DNA from: Pseudoteredinibacter isoporae
Lineage (GTDB): Bacteria > Pseudomonadota > Gammaproteobacteria > Pseudomonadales > Cellvibrionaceae
Direction of reading: 5' to 3'
NCBI RefSeq assembly: GCF_011602085.1
Contig: NZ_JAAONY010000001.1
Location: 744,001-808,000, forward strand
DNA: 64,000 bases
The translations under genes were made by a program, and so were the position numbers. The notes beneath the pieces were generated by a model, which did no database searches, was not told the origin of the DNA, and saw nothing but the letters and a program-made list of their open reading frames with translations. This document shows, one piece after another, positions 42,815-50,628 of this stretch (positions within the stretch are counted from its first letter, which is position 1; every line of letters begins with the position of its first letter).

Positions 42815-43513
42815 GTGAATACGATGCGAAATCGATCGGCATCCGCGCTGATCATTGGGGCGACCGGTTTGGTGGGCAATGCCTTATTGATGCAGTTAGC
42901 TGGCAATAAGAACTTTAATCATATTGTGGCGCTCAGCCGCCGTCCTATCAAAAATTGTCCCGAGCAGGTTGAGAATATTGTGCTCGATTTTGAGCAGCTC
43001 GACGATTACGCTGACGTGTTCAAGGTCGATTGCTTTTTCAGCTGCCTGGGAACGACCCGTAAGCAAGCTGGCTCTATTGCTGCCCAGAGAATAGTGGATT
43101 ACGACTATCAGCTCAAAGCGGCTGAACTGGCAAAGGCTGCCGGGGTTAAGCATGCCTTATTGGTTTCATCATCCGGAGCCAACGCCAGAAGTGCCAGTGC
43201 TTACATGAAAATGAAAGGTGAGCTGGAGCGGGCGATCAAGGGATTGGGTTTTGAAAAATTGTCGGTTCTCCAACCGTCGTTGCTAGTTGGTAATCGGGAG
43301 CAGGGCCGCCTGGGTGAAAGTTTGGGGGAGTCCGTTCTCAATTGGTTTAATTCTATGGGTATGCTGAAGCGCTACCGCCCAATTAAAGGTGAGCAGGTCG
43401 CAGCGGCTTTATTGCATCTCGCTGAGAACCAAAGCACACCTTCCGAGGTCTACCGTCTTGATGAAATCTTTGAACTCAAAAAGGGAGATGATGATGGCGA
43501 ATCGTCGCAGTAG
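42815..43513 (+). CDS. NAD(P)-binding Rossmann-fold protein (NmrA/atypical SDR-like)
   Basis: A 232-residue atypical SDR. The nucleotide-binding loop is LIIGATGLVGNALLMQL, then DCFFSCLGTTRKQAGS, VSSSGANARSASAYMKMKGELE (Tyr-x-x-x-Lys type, here YMKMK) and LQPSLLVGNRE. It starts with GTG at 42815 immediately after the DUF1801 stop; an ATG at 42824 is an alternative. Related to oxidoreductase HTATIP2/YbjT-like proteins. The end overlaps the SIMPL gene by 20 bp. Confidence 0.85.
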   Translation: MNTMRNRSASALIIGATGLVGNALLMQLAGNKNFNHIVALSRRPIKNCPEQVENIVLDFEQLDDYADVFKVDCFFSCLGTTRKQAGSIAAQRIVDYDYQLKAAELAKAAGVKHALLVSSSGANARSASAYMKMKGELERAIKGLGFEKLSVLQPSLLVGNREQGRLGESLGESVLNWFNSMGMLKRYRPIKGEQVAAALLHLAENQSTPSEVYRLDEIFELKKGDDDGESSQ

Positions 43514-44207
43514 CGCTTTGATTCTGGGCGCCCTGCTTTGCATGGGTTTTGTTGCCTTGGGATATTTGCTCGGGCAGTCGGCTGTAAAAGTTAAGGAATA
43601 TGAGCGTGTCGTTCGAGTAAAAGGCCTGGCCGAACGTGAGTTGCCCGCGAATATTGTGATTTGGCCGATTCAATACTCCGCAGCAAGCAATAGCCTCGAA
43701 GATCTGTATCGGAAGCTGGATGAGCATGCTGCCGTGGTTCGTGGATTTCTCATCAAGCGTGGTATTCAGGCAGATGAAGTGAGTATTTCAGCACCGGCCG
43801 TGACGGATAAATCTGCTCAACAATATGGCAATGAGCCCTCGCCTTTCCGTTTTGTCGGTTGGCAAACCGTCACTGTTTACAGTGAGCAGTTAGGGAAGGT
43901 TCGGGCATTGATGGGAGAAATCAGCGAGCTAGGCAAGCAAGGCGTGGTGCTAAAAGGCGATCACTATGATAGCCGTCCGGAGTACATTTTTAATCAGCTT
44001 AACGAGATAAAACCGGCCATGATCGAGGAATCGACCAAAAACGCTCGACAGGTTGCCGAGAAGTTTGCCGCCGATTCGAACAGTCGTTTGGGTAAGATTA
44101 AAAAAGCCAGCCAAGGGCAGTTTTCGATTCAGGATCGCGACCGGAACAACCCGCACATTAAGAAGATACGGGTGGTTTCGACGGTAGAGTATTATCTTTC
44201 TGACTAG
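43494..44207 (+). CDS. SIMPL-domain protein, periplasmic
   Basis: A 237-residue SIMPL (DUF541, YggE-like) protein with an N-terminal signal anchor (SALILGALLCMGFVALGYLLGQ). The start is the third of three consecutive ATG codons, six bases after GGGAG. The core follows family order: VRVKGLAERELPANIVIWPI, DEVSISAPAVTDK, NEIKPAMIEESTKNARQVAEKFA and IKKIRVVSTVEYYL. Its stop overlaps the convergent Rieske gene's stop through a shared CTAG. Physiological role is unclear; YggE is linked to oxidative stress. Confidence 0.88.
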   Translation: MANRRSSALILGALLCMGFVALGYLLGQSAVKVKEYERVVRVKGLAERELPANIVIWPIQYSAASNSLEDLYRKLDEHAAVVRGFLIKRGIQADEVSISAPAVTDKSAQQYGNEPSPFRFVGWQTVTVYSEQLGKVRALMGEISELGKQGVVLKGDHYDSRPEYIFNQLNEIKPAMIEESTKNARQVAEKFAADSNSRLGKIKKASQGQFSIQDRDRNNPHIKKIRVVSTVEYYLSD

Positions 44208-45355
44208 GCGCGTTTTTCTTGAATTTGTTGTTGCAGGATTTGATGAAAAAACTGCAAGCTGGCTTCGTGGCCGCCAATGATGAAGGTGTCGTTGGCGCCG
44301 GTTGCGATGCCTTTTTGGGCCTGCTCACACACAAAAAAGTCTTCGGCTTCAAACACCCCGTTCTCGATAATATTAAACGCCCGCTCGTAATGTGCTTGCT
44401 CAGCTTCGTTTTCAGGTTCCGCCGGGATCAGGCAAATATGGCTGACCAGAGTTTCATCGGGCGCGATGGGGTAGACCGATAAAATGCTGCTGTAATCCGG
44501 GTGGAAGATCAGTGTTGTGTTTGGAAAGACCTGGTACGCAAATGTGCAGTGGTGGCGGTAATCCCAGTCGTCCTCCGTTAACTCAAAGGCTTCAACCAGC
44601 TCATTGCGTCCAACGCTGGAGCGAATGTGGACACCCTTTGCTTCACTGACTGCCGCACAATCGATAAACAGCGGGCCGACGGTATGTTTGTGCAGGCGTT
44701 TCACATGGTAGCCATCAAGAAAAGCGTCGACGATTAATTTCCAGTTGGTTTTTTTGCGTTTTAGCGATTGCTTGAAAAACACTTCGCCATCCACTCCGAA
44801 TGCGTCCAGATCCTTGCCGATATCTCCCAGGTGTTTATCCAGATCCAGAGTGCCTTCGGGGTTTGGATTCACCCAGATAAAACCGTGGCGTACTTCGCAA
44901 GGCAGAGCTTTCAGGCTGCGACAGCTTTTATCCAGATGGGGAAACGATTCTTCCAGTGGCACCGCAATGAGTTTTCCGTCCATGCCATATGCCCAGTTGT
45001 GATAAGGGCAGACCATACTGGGACGGCGTTTCACCTCGTCACCATCCACTAAGCGAACGCCTCGGTGGCGGCAAGCATTCAAAAAAGCTCTGATCTTGCC
45101 ATCACGGGCGCGGGTCAGAATGATCGGTTGTCCAAGGTGGTCGAAGGCCATGTGATCACCCGCCGATTTCAGCATAGTGTGATGACCAACAATGAAGGCG
45201 CCGTCGCGGAAGATAGTGTCTTGTTCATCTTGAAAGATGTCTTCGCAATGGTAAATCTTTGCCTCGATTTCACCACAGGCGTCCATATTGCCCAGATCGC
45301 CCTCTCTGGTTTTGACGATCAGTTCGGAAAAAATATCTTGTCTGGGGTCGGACAT
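44204..45355 (-). CDS. Rieske [2Fe-2S] ring-hydroxylating oxygenase, alpha subunit
   Basis: A 383-residue oxygenase large subunit. The Rieske motif is visible as CRHRG...CPYHNWAY (C-x-H-x17-C-x2-H), and the mononuclear iron site as DAFLDGYHVKRLHKH. The start is the ATG at 45355 with AAAGGAG seven bases upstream; a GTG at 45361 is too close. It follows a TetR regulator by 21 bp and is probably its target. The group (choline/carnitine/stachydrine-type and aromatic oxygenases) is broad, so the substrate is open. The ribosome-binding region carries a 12-nt match to the Fur-regulated sRNAs. Confidence 0.9.
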   Translation of the reverse strand: MSDPRQDIFSELIVKTREGDLGNMDACGEIEAKIYHCEDIFQDEQDTIFRDGAFIVGHHTMLKSAGDHMAFDHLGQPIILTRARDGKIRAFLNACRHRGVRLVDGDEVKRRPSMVCPYHNWAYGMDGKLIAVPLEESFPHLDKSCRSLKALPCEVRHGFIWVNPNPEGTLDLDKHLGDIGKDLDAFGVDGEVFFKQSLKRKKTNWKLIVDAFLDGYHVKRLHKHTVGPLFIDCAAVSEAKGVHIRSSVGRNELVEAFELTEDDWDYRHHCTFAYQVFPNTTLIFHPDYSSILSVYPIAPDETLVSHICLIPAEPENEAEQAHYERAFNIIENGVFEAEDFFVCEQAQKGIATGANDTFIIGGHEASLQFFHQILQQQIQEKRA

Positions 45356-45370
45356 AATCACGCTCCTTTA

Positions 45371-45382
45371 TCCTTATCAGGC
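45371..45382. promoter_or_regulatory. Candidate sRNA pairing site ahead of the Rieske gene
   Basis: The minus-strand mRNA here reads GCCUGAUAAGGA, perfectly complementary over 12 nt to UCCUUAUCAGGC in the invariant segment of both sRNA copies (8114-8125 and 8476-8487). It spans the tetR stop codon and ends about 6 nt before the AAAGGAG of the Rieske gene, where pairing would block ribosome loading. Confidence 0.45.
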
Positions 45383-46075
45383 GTCGAGTTTGTTGATTAG
45401 GCGATCCAGTTTTTTGTCGATGTTATCGAGATCGCGGTATGGGGTTTGCTCAGTATTTTCACGACTGAGAATACCTCTGAACAAAAGTTGCCAGAGTTGC
45501 TCCAGAAACAGAGCGCTATCGTGGGATTTGCCGGTGCTGAAATTTGCGATGGCAAAATGTTCTATTGCTCCAAAGAAGGCATCGCGAAACACTGGGCTGG
45601 GAATATTGCAGCCGGGCTCTTTCTCGATGATTTCTTCCAGGGCGTTGATGAAAAATTGGGTGTAGCGACGATTGTGTTGATGCAGGGCCTGTTGCGTCTG
45701 TTCATCGCCATAGCGGGCATAGCTGCTCACCACCAATCTGGCCAGTGGCCACTGGGCTTCCAGCTGCTGAATGTAGTCTTCGGCCATGGCTCGCAGGCGC
45801 CGCTTGGGGCAGCTGTGCGCCTGATTAATCAGCTCGATATTCGCGTGCATGGTGTCGAAGAACTCATCGATCAGCGCCCGCAGCAGCCCTTGCTTGTTTT
45901 CAAAATGGAGGAACACGGTGCCTTCAGCGACTCCGGCCCGTTTGGCAATGGTTCCGGTCTTGCTTTTTGCGAAGTCTTCCTCGCTCATGATGGCTTTGCA
46001 GGCCTGCAAGATGGCTTGGCGGGTGGCTTCCCGGCGCTGTGCCTGGCTGCGCTTTTCGGTCTGAGTTGCACTCAT
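45377..46075 (-). CDS. TetR-family transcriptional regulator
   Basis: A 232-residue regulator with an N-terminal helix-turn-helix (RREATRQAILQACKAIMSEEDF..TGTIAKRAGVAEGTVFLHFENKQGLLRALI) and a variable ligand-binding domain. It is upstream of, and probably co-transcribed with, the Rieske oxygenase (21 bp). A 21-bp palindrome lies 55 bp upstream of its start and is a likely autoregulatory operator. The inducer is presumably an oxygenase substrate, unknown. Confidence 0.9.
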   Translation of the reverse strand: MSATQTEKRSQAQRREATRQAILQACKAIMSEEDFAKSKTGTIAKRAGVAEGTVFLHFENKQGLLRALIDEFFDTMHANIELINQAHSCPKRRLRAMAEDYIQQLEAQWPLARLVVSSYARYGDEQTQQALHQHNRRYTQFFINALEEIIEKEPGCNIPSPVFRDAFFGAIEHFAIANFSTGKSHDSALFLEQLWQLLFRGILSRENTEQTPYRDLDNIDKKLDRLINKLDA

Positions 46076-46129
46076 AATGGTTTGGTCAATGTTCAGTTAG
46101 GTGCCAGTAAAATAGCAGTATATTGAATT

Positions 46130-46150
46130 TTAATGAGTATTGCTCATTAA
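46130..46150. promoter_or_regulatory. Likely TetR operator
   Basis: Palindrome TTAATGAG-TATTG-CTCATTAA with perfect 8-bp arms, in the promoter region of the TetR-Rieske operon. Length and placement fit a TetR-dimer site. Confidence 0.6.
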
Positions 46151-46306
46151 GTTTCGGTCGGCAAGGCAGCTTTCTGCCACTTTTTTGGGCTAAATTGACT
46201 TTTGTTGCAGTTGGGCTCAGTTTTTTCCCCGGACGGTCGCTATTAGTCTTTGAGCTATGAAGCGGTGCTGGGTCATGGCGACTGTACGCAAAAAGGATTT
46301 AACAGC

Positions 46307-46516
46307 ATGAATTTCAAATACCGTTTACTGCTACTGATGGGCATTGCCCTGTTGGGAGTTGCGTGTTTCCTTCTCGGTTTTCGGCAAGGGCTCGTACTGC
46401 TGGTGATGGTGGGATTGATTGTCGAGCTGCTGGTTTGGCTTGGTCGGGTAGAATCTGATTTCGCCCTGGAATTGGCGAGACCGGCGGTACCTGTGGCACG
46501 TAAGAAGCCTCTCTAA
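46307..46516 (+). CDS. Small membrane protein, unknown
   Basis: A 69-residue protein with two hydrophobic segments (LLLLMGIALLGVACFLLGF; LVLLVMVGLIVELLVWL) and a short basic tail (VPVARKKPL). The ATG at 46307 has AAGGA about ten bases upstream; an upstream in-frame ATG at 46250 lies in less protein-like sequence. No family is recognised. Confidence 0.6.
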   Translation: MNFKYRLLLLMGIALLGVACFLLGFRQGLVLLVMVGLIVELLVWLGRVESDFALELARPAVPVARKKPL

Positions 46517-46625
46517 CCCCCTTCTCTAAAAGTCCTTGGTAAAGGGCTTTTAAGCTTGAAGACACGCTGCCGGATGCAAAATCAGGCAGCGCTCAGGAAG
46601 AACAGCTTTTCCACGTGTCGTCTGT

Positions 46626-47927
46626 CTATGAGGCCATCCAGGCTTCGATTTCCTCAACGGTTCTTGGTGCTCCTGCCGAGAGGTTTTCATGGCCATCGAC
46701 GGTGACCAGAATGTCATCCTCGATTCGTATTCCCATGCCTCGAAACTCCGGGGCCACACTGTTATCGTGTGCCGGGAAATACAAGCCAGGTTCGATGGTG
46801 AACACCATGTTTGCCTGAAGCGTTTTCCATTCACCATTGTTTTTATAGCGCCCGACATCGTGTACATCCAGGCCCATCCAGTGGCCCGTTTTGTGGATGC
46901 TATAGGGTTTATAGAGTTCCTTTGTCATCGCTTCTTCAAAACTGCAATTGAGTATGCCGAGATCAATCAGTCCCTGAGCAAGGGTTTCCATAGCGGTTTC
47001 GTACAAGCGATTCCAGGGGTTGCCGGGTTTGACCTGTGCAATGGCATTATCCAACGCCGCCAAAACAATTTCATACACGGCTTTTTGAGTATTGTTGAAT
47101 GTTCCATTGACGGGAAAGCTGCGAGTAATATCGGCGGTGTAGTATTGATAGTCGCCGCCAGCGTCAATCAACAGAATTTGTCCATCCTGTAATTCGTCAT
47201 TGTTTTCGGTGTAATGCAAACAGCAGGCATTGTTTCCGCTAGCCAAAATGGTGGGATAACCAACATCCTGGCAGCCGTATTCTGATACTTTTCCAAAAAA
47301 AGCGCCTGCCAGTTGTTGCTCGTTGACGCCGGGCTTGGCCTGCTTCATTACGGTTTTGTGGCCATCAACGGAGGCATTCACGGCTTGGCGAATACGCGCA
47401 AGTTCAGCCTCGTCCTTAATAATACGACGTTCATGAATATAAGGCAGTACCGAGTGCAGGCTGCGGAACACTTTGGTTTCATCAAATTTTACGCTGCGCC
47501 GTTGTCGATTCAGCCAGCTGAAAATTCGATCTTCAAAGCGGCCTAGCTCATCGGACAAATAAATATGCTGACGTTGCTCCAGCAATGCAGGTAGGCGTTC
47601 TTCCAGTTCGGCAATGTCATACGCTGCATCACTGCCATAAAGTTCACCGGCCATCTTCTGGCCGCATCGATGACCAAAATTAATTTCCGCCGCTTCGTCC
47701 TTGGGTAAATTAAAGAGCACAAAGGGTTGCTCAGAGTCTGGACGTAAGACCGCAACGGCATCGGGCTCGGCAAAGCCCGTCAAATAATAAAAATCATTAT
47801 CCTGACGGAAATTATAAGTGATGTTTTTATTGCGCACTTTTTCAGTATTGCCAACCAGAATCACTGCCGAGTCGGCTTCGATCTCGCTTAGCAAAATATC
47901 GCGGCGCTTTTGGTAATTGATTGTCAT
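46626..47927 (-). CDS. Xaa-Pro aminopeptidase, peptidase family M24B (PepP-like)
   Basis: A 433-residue pita-bread metallopeptidase that releases the residue before Pro in X-Pro peptides. It has an N-terminal aminopeptidase-P domain (YQKRRDILLSEIEADSAVILVG) and the dinuclear-metal ligands in LLIDAGGDYQYYTADITRSFP (two Asp), HWMGLDVHDVG (His), FTIEPGLYF (Glu) and GIRIEDDILV (Glu). It starts 22 bp after the ornithine-cyclodeaminase-family gene, in the same operon behind operator site 3. It would act on imported proline/hydroxyproline peptides. Confidence 0.92.
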   Translation of the reverse strand: MTINYQKRRDILLSEIEADSAVILVGNTEKVRNKNITYNFRQDNDFYYLTGFAEPDAVAVLRPDSEQPFVLFNLPKDEAAEINFGHRCGQKMAGELYGSDAAYDIAELEERLPALLEQRQHIYLSDELGRFEDRIFSWLNRQRRSVKFDETKVFRSLHSVLPYIHERRIIKDEAELARIRQAVNASVDGHKTVMKQAKPGVNEQQLAGAFFGKVSEYGCQDVGYPTILASGNNACCLHYTENNDELQDGQILLIDAGGDYQYYTADITRSFPVNGTFNNTQKAVYEIVLAALDNAIAQVKPGNPWNRLYETAMETLAQGLIDLGILNCSFEEAMTKELYKPYSIHKTGHWMGLDVHDVGRYKNNGEWKTLQANMVFTIEPGLYFPAHDNSVAPEFRGMGIRIEDDILVTVDGHENLSAGAPRTVEEIEAWMAS

Positions 47928-47949
47928 AAGTTTTCCAGAGCGAGTGGCC

Positions 47950-48891
47950 TTAGGCCAGGCTTTTTACCACTAACTGGGCGGCAGCGAGATCTTCCAATGC
48001 ATGCCCAACGGATTTAAACAAGCTGATGTCCTTATCGTTGCGTAAGAATGTACGCTCTTCCCTACAGAGTTGAAACAGGTCTGCGCAGATATCGTCTTTT
48101 TGCAAAACACCGTTCGCCAGTGGTGTGGCAATATCGCCGGTTTCTTTGCAGGCACCGGTATAGTTATCGACAACGATACGACTGCGGCGAATGCATTCGT
48201 CGTCGGCTTCACGCATGTCTGGGCGATAGGCGCCAACCAGATCGAGGTGTTGGCCCTCTTGCAGCCAGTCGCCCATGATCAGAGGTTCGGTGCTCATGGT
48301 GGCCACCGAAATAATATCCACGTCCTTTACGGCTTCGCCCAGATCCTTAGCGACTTGAACCTTAAACGCTGAGAGACTTTCGAGCTCTGCAATGGCCTGG
48401 GCCTTGTCGGGGTTGCGGCCCCATATAACAACTTCTTCAATTGGACGAACGCTGGCGTGGGCACGAATAAGCTGGCTCGACAGGGTGCCGGTGCCGACCA
48501 TCAGGAGTTTGCGGCTGTTCGGGCGGGACATAAAGCGGCTGGCGAGAGCCGATGCTGCCGCCGTACGTTTGGCCGTCAACGCGGGGGCGTCCATGGTGGC
48601 TTTAACACAGCCTCGAACTGCATCGAAGAGCACGTAGGTGCCTTGAATCGAGGGAAGATCAAATTTGTGGCTTTCGGGAGTTACGGTCACCAGTTTAATG
48701 CCAATGTCGCTGCCCGCCTGCCAGGATGGCATCATCAGCAAGGTGGTTTCCCGGCTGCTGTGGGGGTTGGGGATATCGTAGTGGTTGCGCAGAGGGGTCT
48801 CTATATCGCTGGCGAAGCCCTGTTGAAGGGCATCTACCAGTTCTTCAAAGGGTAGCGCGCGATCAATGGTCTGCTGATCGATAAAATCCAT
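47950..48891 (-). CDS. Ornithine cyclodeaminase/mu-crystallin family, probable delta1-pyrroline-2-carboxylate reductase
   Basis: A 313-residue NAD(P)-dependent member of the ornithine cyclodeaminase/mu-crystallin family. The Rossmann site is MVGTGTLSSQLIRAHASVRPIEEVVIWGRNPDKA; the conserved active-site region is IGIKLVTVTPESHKFDLPSIQGTYVLFDA. Family members include ketimine reductases that reduce delta1-pyrroline-2-carboxylate to L-proline. Linkage to an Xaa-Pro peptidase, and shared operator with a trans-3-hydroxyproline dehydratase, make that reaction the best fit. True ornithine cyclodeaminase cannot be excluded by sequence alone. Confidence 0.85.
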   Translation of the reverse strand: MDFIDQQTIDRALPFEELVDALQQGFASDIETPLRNHYDIPNPHSSRETTLLMMPSWQAGSDIGIKLVTVTPESHKFDLPSIQGTYVLFDAVRGCVKATMDAPALTAKRTAAASALASRFMSRPNSRKLLMVGTGTLSSQLIRAHASVRPIEEVVIWGRNPDKAQAIAELESLSAFKVQVAKDLGEAVKDVDIISVATMSTEPLIMGDWLQEGQHLDLVGAYRPDMREADDECIRRSRIVVDNYTGACKETGDIATPLANGVLQKDDICADLFQLCREERTFLRNDKDISLFKSVGHALEDLAAAQLVVKSLA

Positions 48892-48914
48892 GGCTTAATT
48901 CTCACACCTGTAAA

Positions 48915-48931
48915 TTGTATACAGTATACAA
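48915..48931. promoter_or_regulatory. Operator site 3, TTGTATA-N3-TATACAA
   Basis: Perfect copy of the motif (TTGTATA-CAG-TATACAA), 24 bp ahead of the ornithine-cyclodeaminase-family start, a position that would interfere with transcription or initiation of the downstream operon. Confidence 0.75.
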
Positions 48932-49023
48932 GAACTGTCTGAGCAAAATAAATAATCGGATCTCAGAGTGTGGAAGGTGGATCAGAGTGAGGTCTCTGAC
49001 CCGTGTGTGCAGGTTTGGTGGTG

Positions 49024-49377
49024 TCAGGATTCTGACCAGATGGCGAATTCGTTGCCACAGGGCTCCCGGAAGTGGAAGCGACGACCACCGGGAAAGTCAA
49101 AACAGGGCTTGCTGATTTCTCCCCCAGCGTCAACGACGGCTTTTTCGCTGGCCTCCAGATTGTCGCTGTAGAGTACAATCAACGCGCTGCCGGCTTCTTG
49201 ATTCATCGCTAAGTCGATGCGATAGAAGCCCCCGTCAATGCCATCCTGATGGAAATCACAGTAATCCGGGCCGTAATCCTGAAAGGTCCAGCCGAATGCG
49301 GAATTGAAAAAAGCCTTGGTTTTTTCCAGGTCCTGACTTGGCATCTCGATGTAGTTAATTTGTTGATGTTTTTTCAT
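49024..49377 (-). CDS. VOC-family (glyoxalase/bleomycin-resistance fold) protein
   Basis: A 117-residue single VOC domain beginning INYIEMPSQDLEKTKAFFNSAFGW, the usual strand-helix start, with GGFYRID and a C-terminal RRFHFREPCGNEFAIWSE containing the expected Glu. Such small VOC proteins are mostly uncharacterised lyases or binding proteins. Confidence 0.88.
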   Translation of the reverse strand: MKKHQQINYIEMPSQDLEKTKAFFNSAFGWTFQDYGPDYCDFHQDGIDGGFYRIDLAMNQEAGSALIVLYSDNLEASEKAVVDAGGEISKPCFDFPGGRRFHFREPCGNEFAIWSES

Positions 49378-49402
49378 AGGCTACCTTGCTGACATCTGTG
49401 AA

Positions 49403-49424
49403 GGAATTGCCGGTGGGCAATTCC
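49403..49424. repeat. Dyad between VOC and MBL genes
   Basis: Perfect 9-bp arms GGAATTGCC and GGCAATTCC with a 4-base loop, downstream of the MBL-fold gene on the minus strand. No T-tract follows, so a Rho-independent terminator is doubtful. Confidence 0.35.
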
Positions 49425-49479
49425 CCTCGGTTCAAATCAGAGTCTATGGTAGCGGCTTGCCATTTTGGCAGAAAGGGAT

Positions 49480-50316
49480 TTAACAGAAGCTCTGCAAGTC
49501 TACTGACAGTGCCTGTCGTATGAGGTTGGCTTTACTGAAGTTTCCGCGACTGATCTTGTCCATCATTTCGGGTTTACCCAGAATCTGGAAGGTATTCTCA
49601 TCCAAAGATAAGCCTTGCTCCCTATTTTGCTGAGCGTTCTGGCAGAGATCAATTAAATAGTTGAGCTTGTCCTGCATGCCGGCTTTACCGGCCTCATCAA
49701 TACCTCGGTGTGGGCAAAAGACCACATCCATATCCAGTTTCAGCACTTTTTTCAGGCTCAGCATCAACTCCATCAGGTCTTCATCGGAACGCATGTATTT
49801 CAGAGCGCGGGCCAAATACAAATCACCACTGAAAAACCAGCGCTGTTTGGGCAAATAGAAACAAGTCAGATCTTTTGCGTGTCCGGGGGTATGGAGGGTG
49901 ACCACCTCATCGCCATTTTGCAGATATTCATGTTCAGCCAGTGCTTCTGTGATGACGCGTTGAGGCTTTCCCCAGGTCAGTTGTTGGATCGCCGGTATGC
50001 GAAACCCTCGAGCGAGCTTTTTCTGGGCTTGAACAGGCGCCTTGGGTACCAGGCCATATTTTCGACCAACTCGCGATGCATTACCGCTGTGATCTTCATG
50101 GTGGTGGGTTAACCACAACTGCTCTATCGAAGGCCCTGCTTCCAAAAAACTTTTCACATGTCGCCACTGGTTGGACGGACCGCAGTCAATCAGCACATTA
50201 CCAATACGATAGACAATAAAGTTAGAGGTCATGCCCCCGTTCAAACGGCCAACCCTGACCCCTTCGACGCGAGTGCCATCGGTGTGTTGGTATTCATAGT
50301 GTTGGCGAATGGGCAT
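49480..50316 (-). CDS. MBL-fold metallohydrolase
   Basis: A 278-residue metallo-beta-lactamase-fold hydrolase. The metal site is LTHHHEDHSGN (H-x-H-x-D-H), with the later ligands in HTPGHAKDLTCFY, FFSGDLYLA and CPHRGID. It resembles glyoxalase-II-like or lactonase-type family members, without a clear substrate. Start at 50316 is the first Met of the frame. No partner genes are evident. Confidence 0.88.
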   Translation of the reverse strand: MPIRQHYEYQHTDGTRVEGVRVGRLNGGMTSNFIVYRIGNVLIDCGPSNQWRHVKSFLEAGPSIEQLWLTHHHEDHSGNASRVGRKYGLVPKAPVQAQKKLARGFRIPAIQQLTWGKPQRVITEALAEHEYLQNGDEVVTLHTPGHAKDLTCFYLPKQRWFFSGDLYLARALKYMRSDEDLMELMLSLKKVLKLDMDVVFCPHRGIDEAGKAGMQDKLNYLIDLCQNAQQNREQGLSLDENTFQILGKPEMMDKISRGNFSKANLIRQALSVDLQSFC

Positions 50317-50375
50317 ATTTGGATCTCTTTCTTTCCTGAATAGTCATTCTAATCCATGGCTGGGGAGACTAAAGT

Positions 50376-50615
50376 GTGAAATCCGTCTTTTTCAGTGGCA
50401 TTAATTTACACACTCAGACGAGATATGTAATAGAATTGGCACGCTCTCAGGCTAAGGAAGAAAGGATTGGCCGAATATTAGGGATAAGATGTTCATTGGA
50501 CGGCATTTCATTTTGCTCTAAATACCAACCTCGTTCTTCGTTATTTTCATGGCATGCCTATGCTTGGCCTGCTGAGTATCATAGTGTCCAAAGAATTAGA
50601 TTTAAATTTAAGTAA
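50376..50615 (+). CDS. Possible small protein upstream of the LRR gene
   Basis: An open frame of 79 codons that starts with GTG at 50376, eight bases after GGGGAG, and ends 13 bp before the LRR gene. The translation (SVFFSGINLHTQ..., ERIGRILGIRCSLDGISFCSK) has no recognisable motif or signal. It may simply be the leader region of the LRR gene; this 312-bp gap otherwise shows nothing. Confidence 0.25.
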   Translation: MKSVFFSGINLHTQTRYVIELARSQAKEERIGRILGIRCSLDGISFCSKYQPRSSLFSWHAYAWPAEYHSVQRIRFKFK

Positions 50616-50628
50616 ATAGGAAAGGGAA

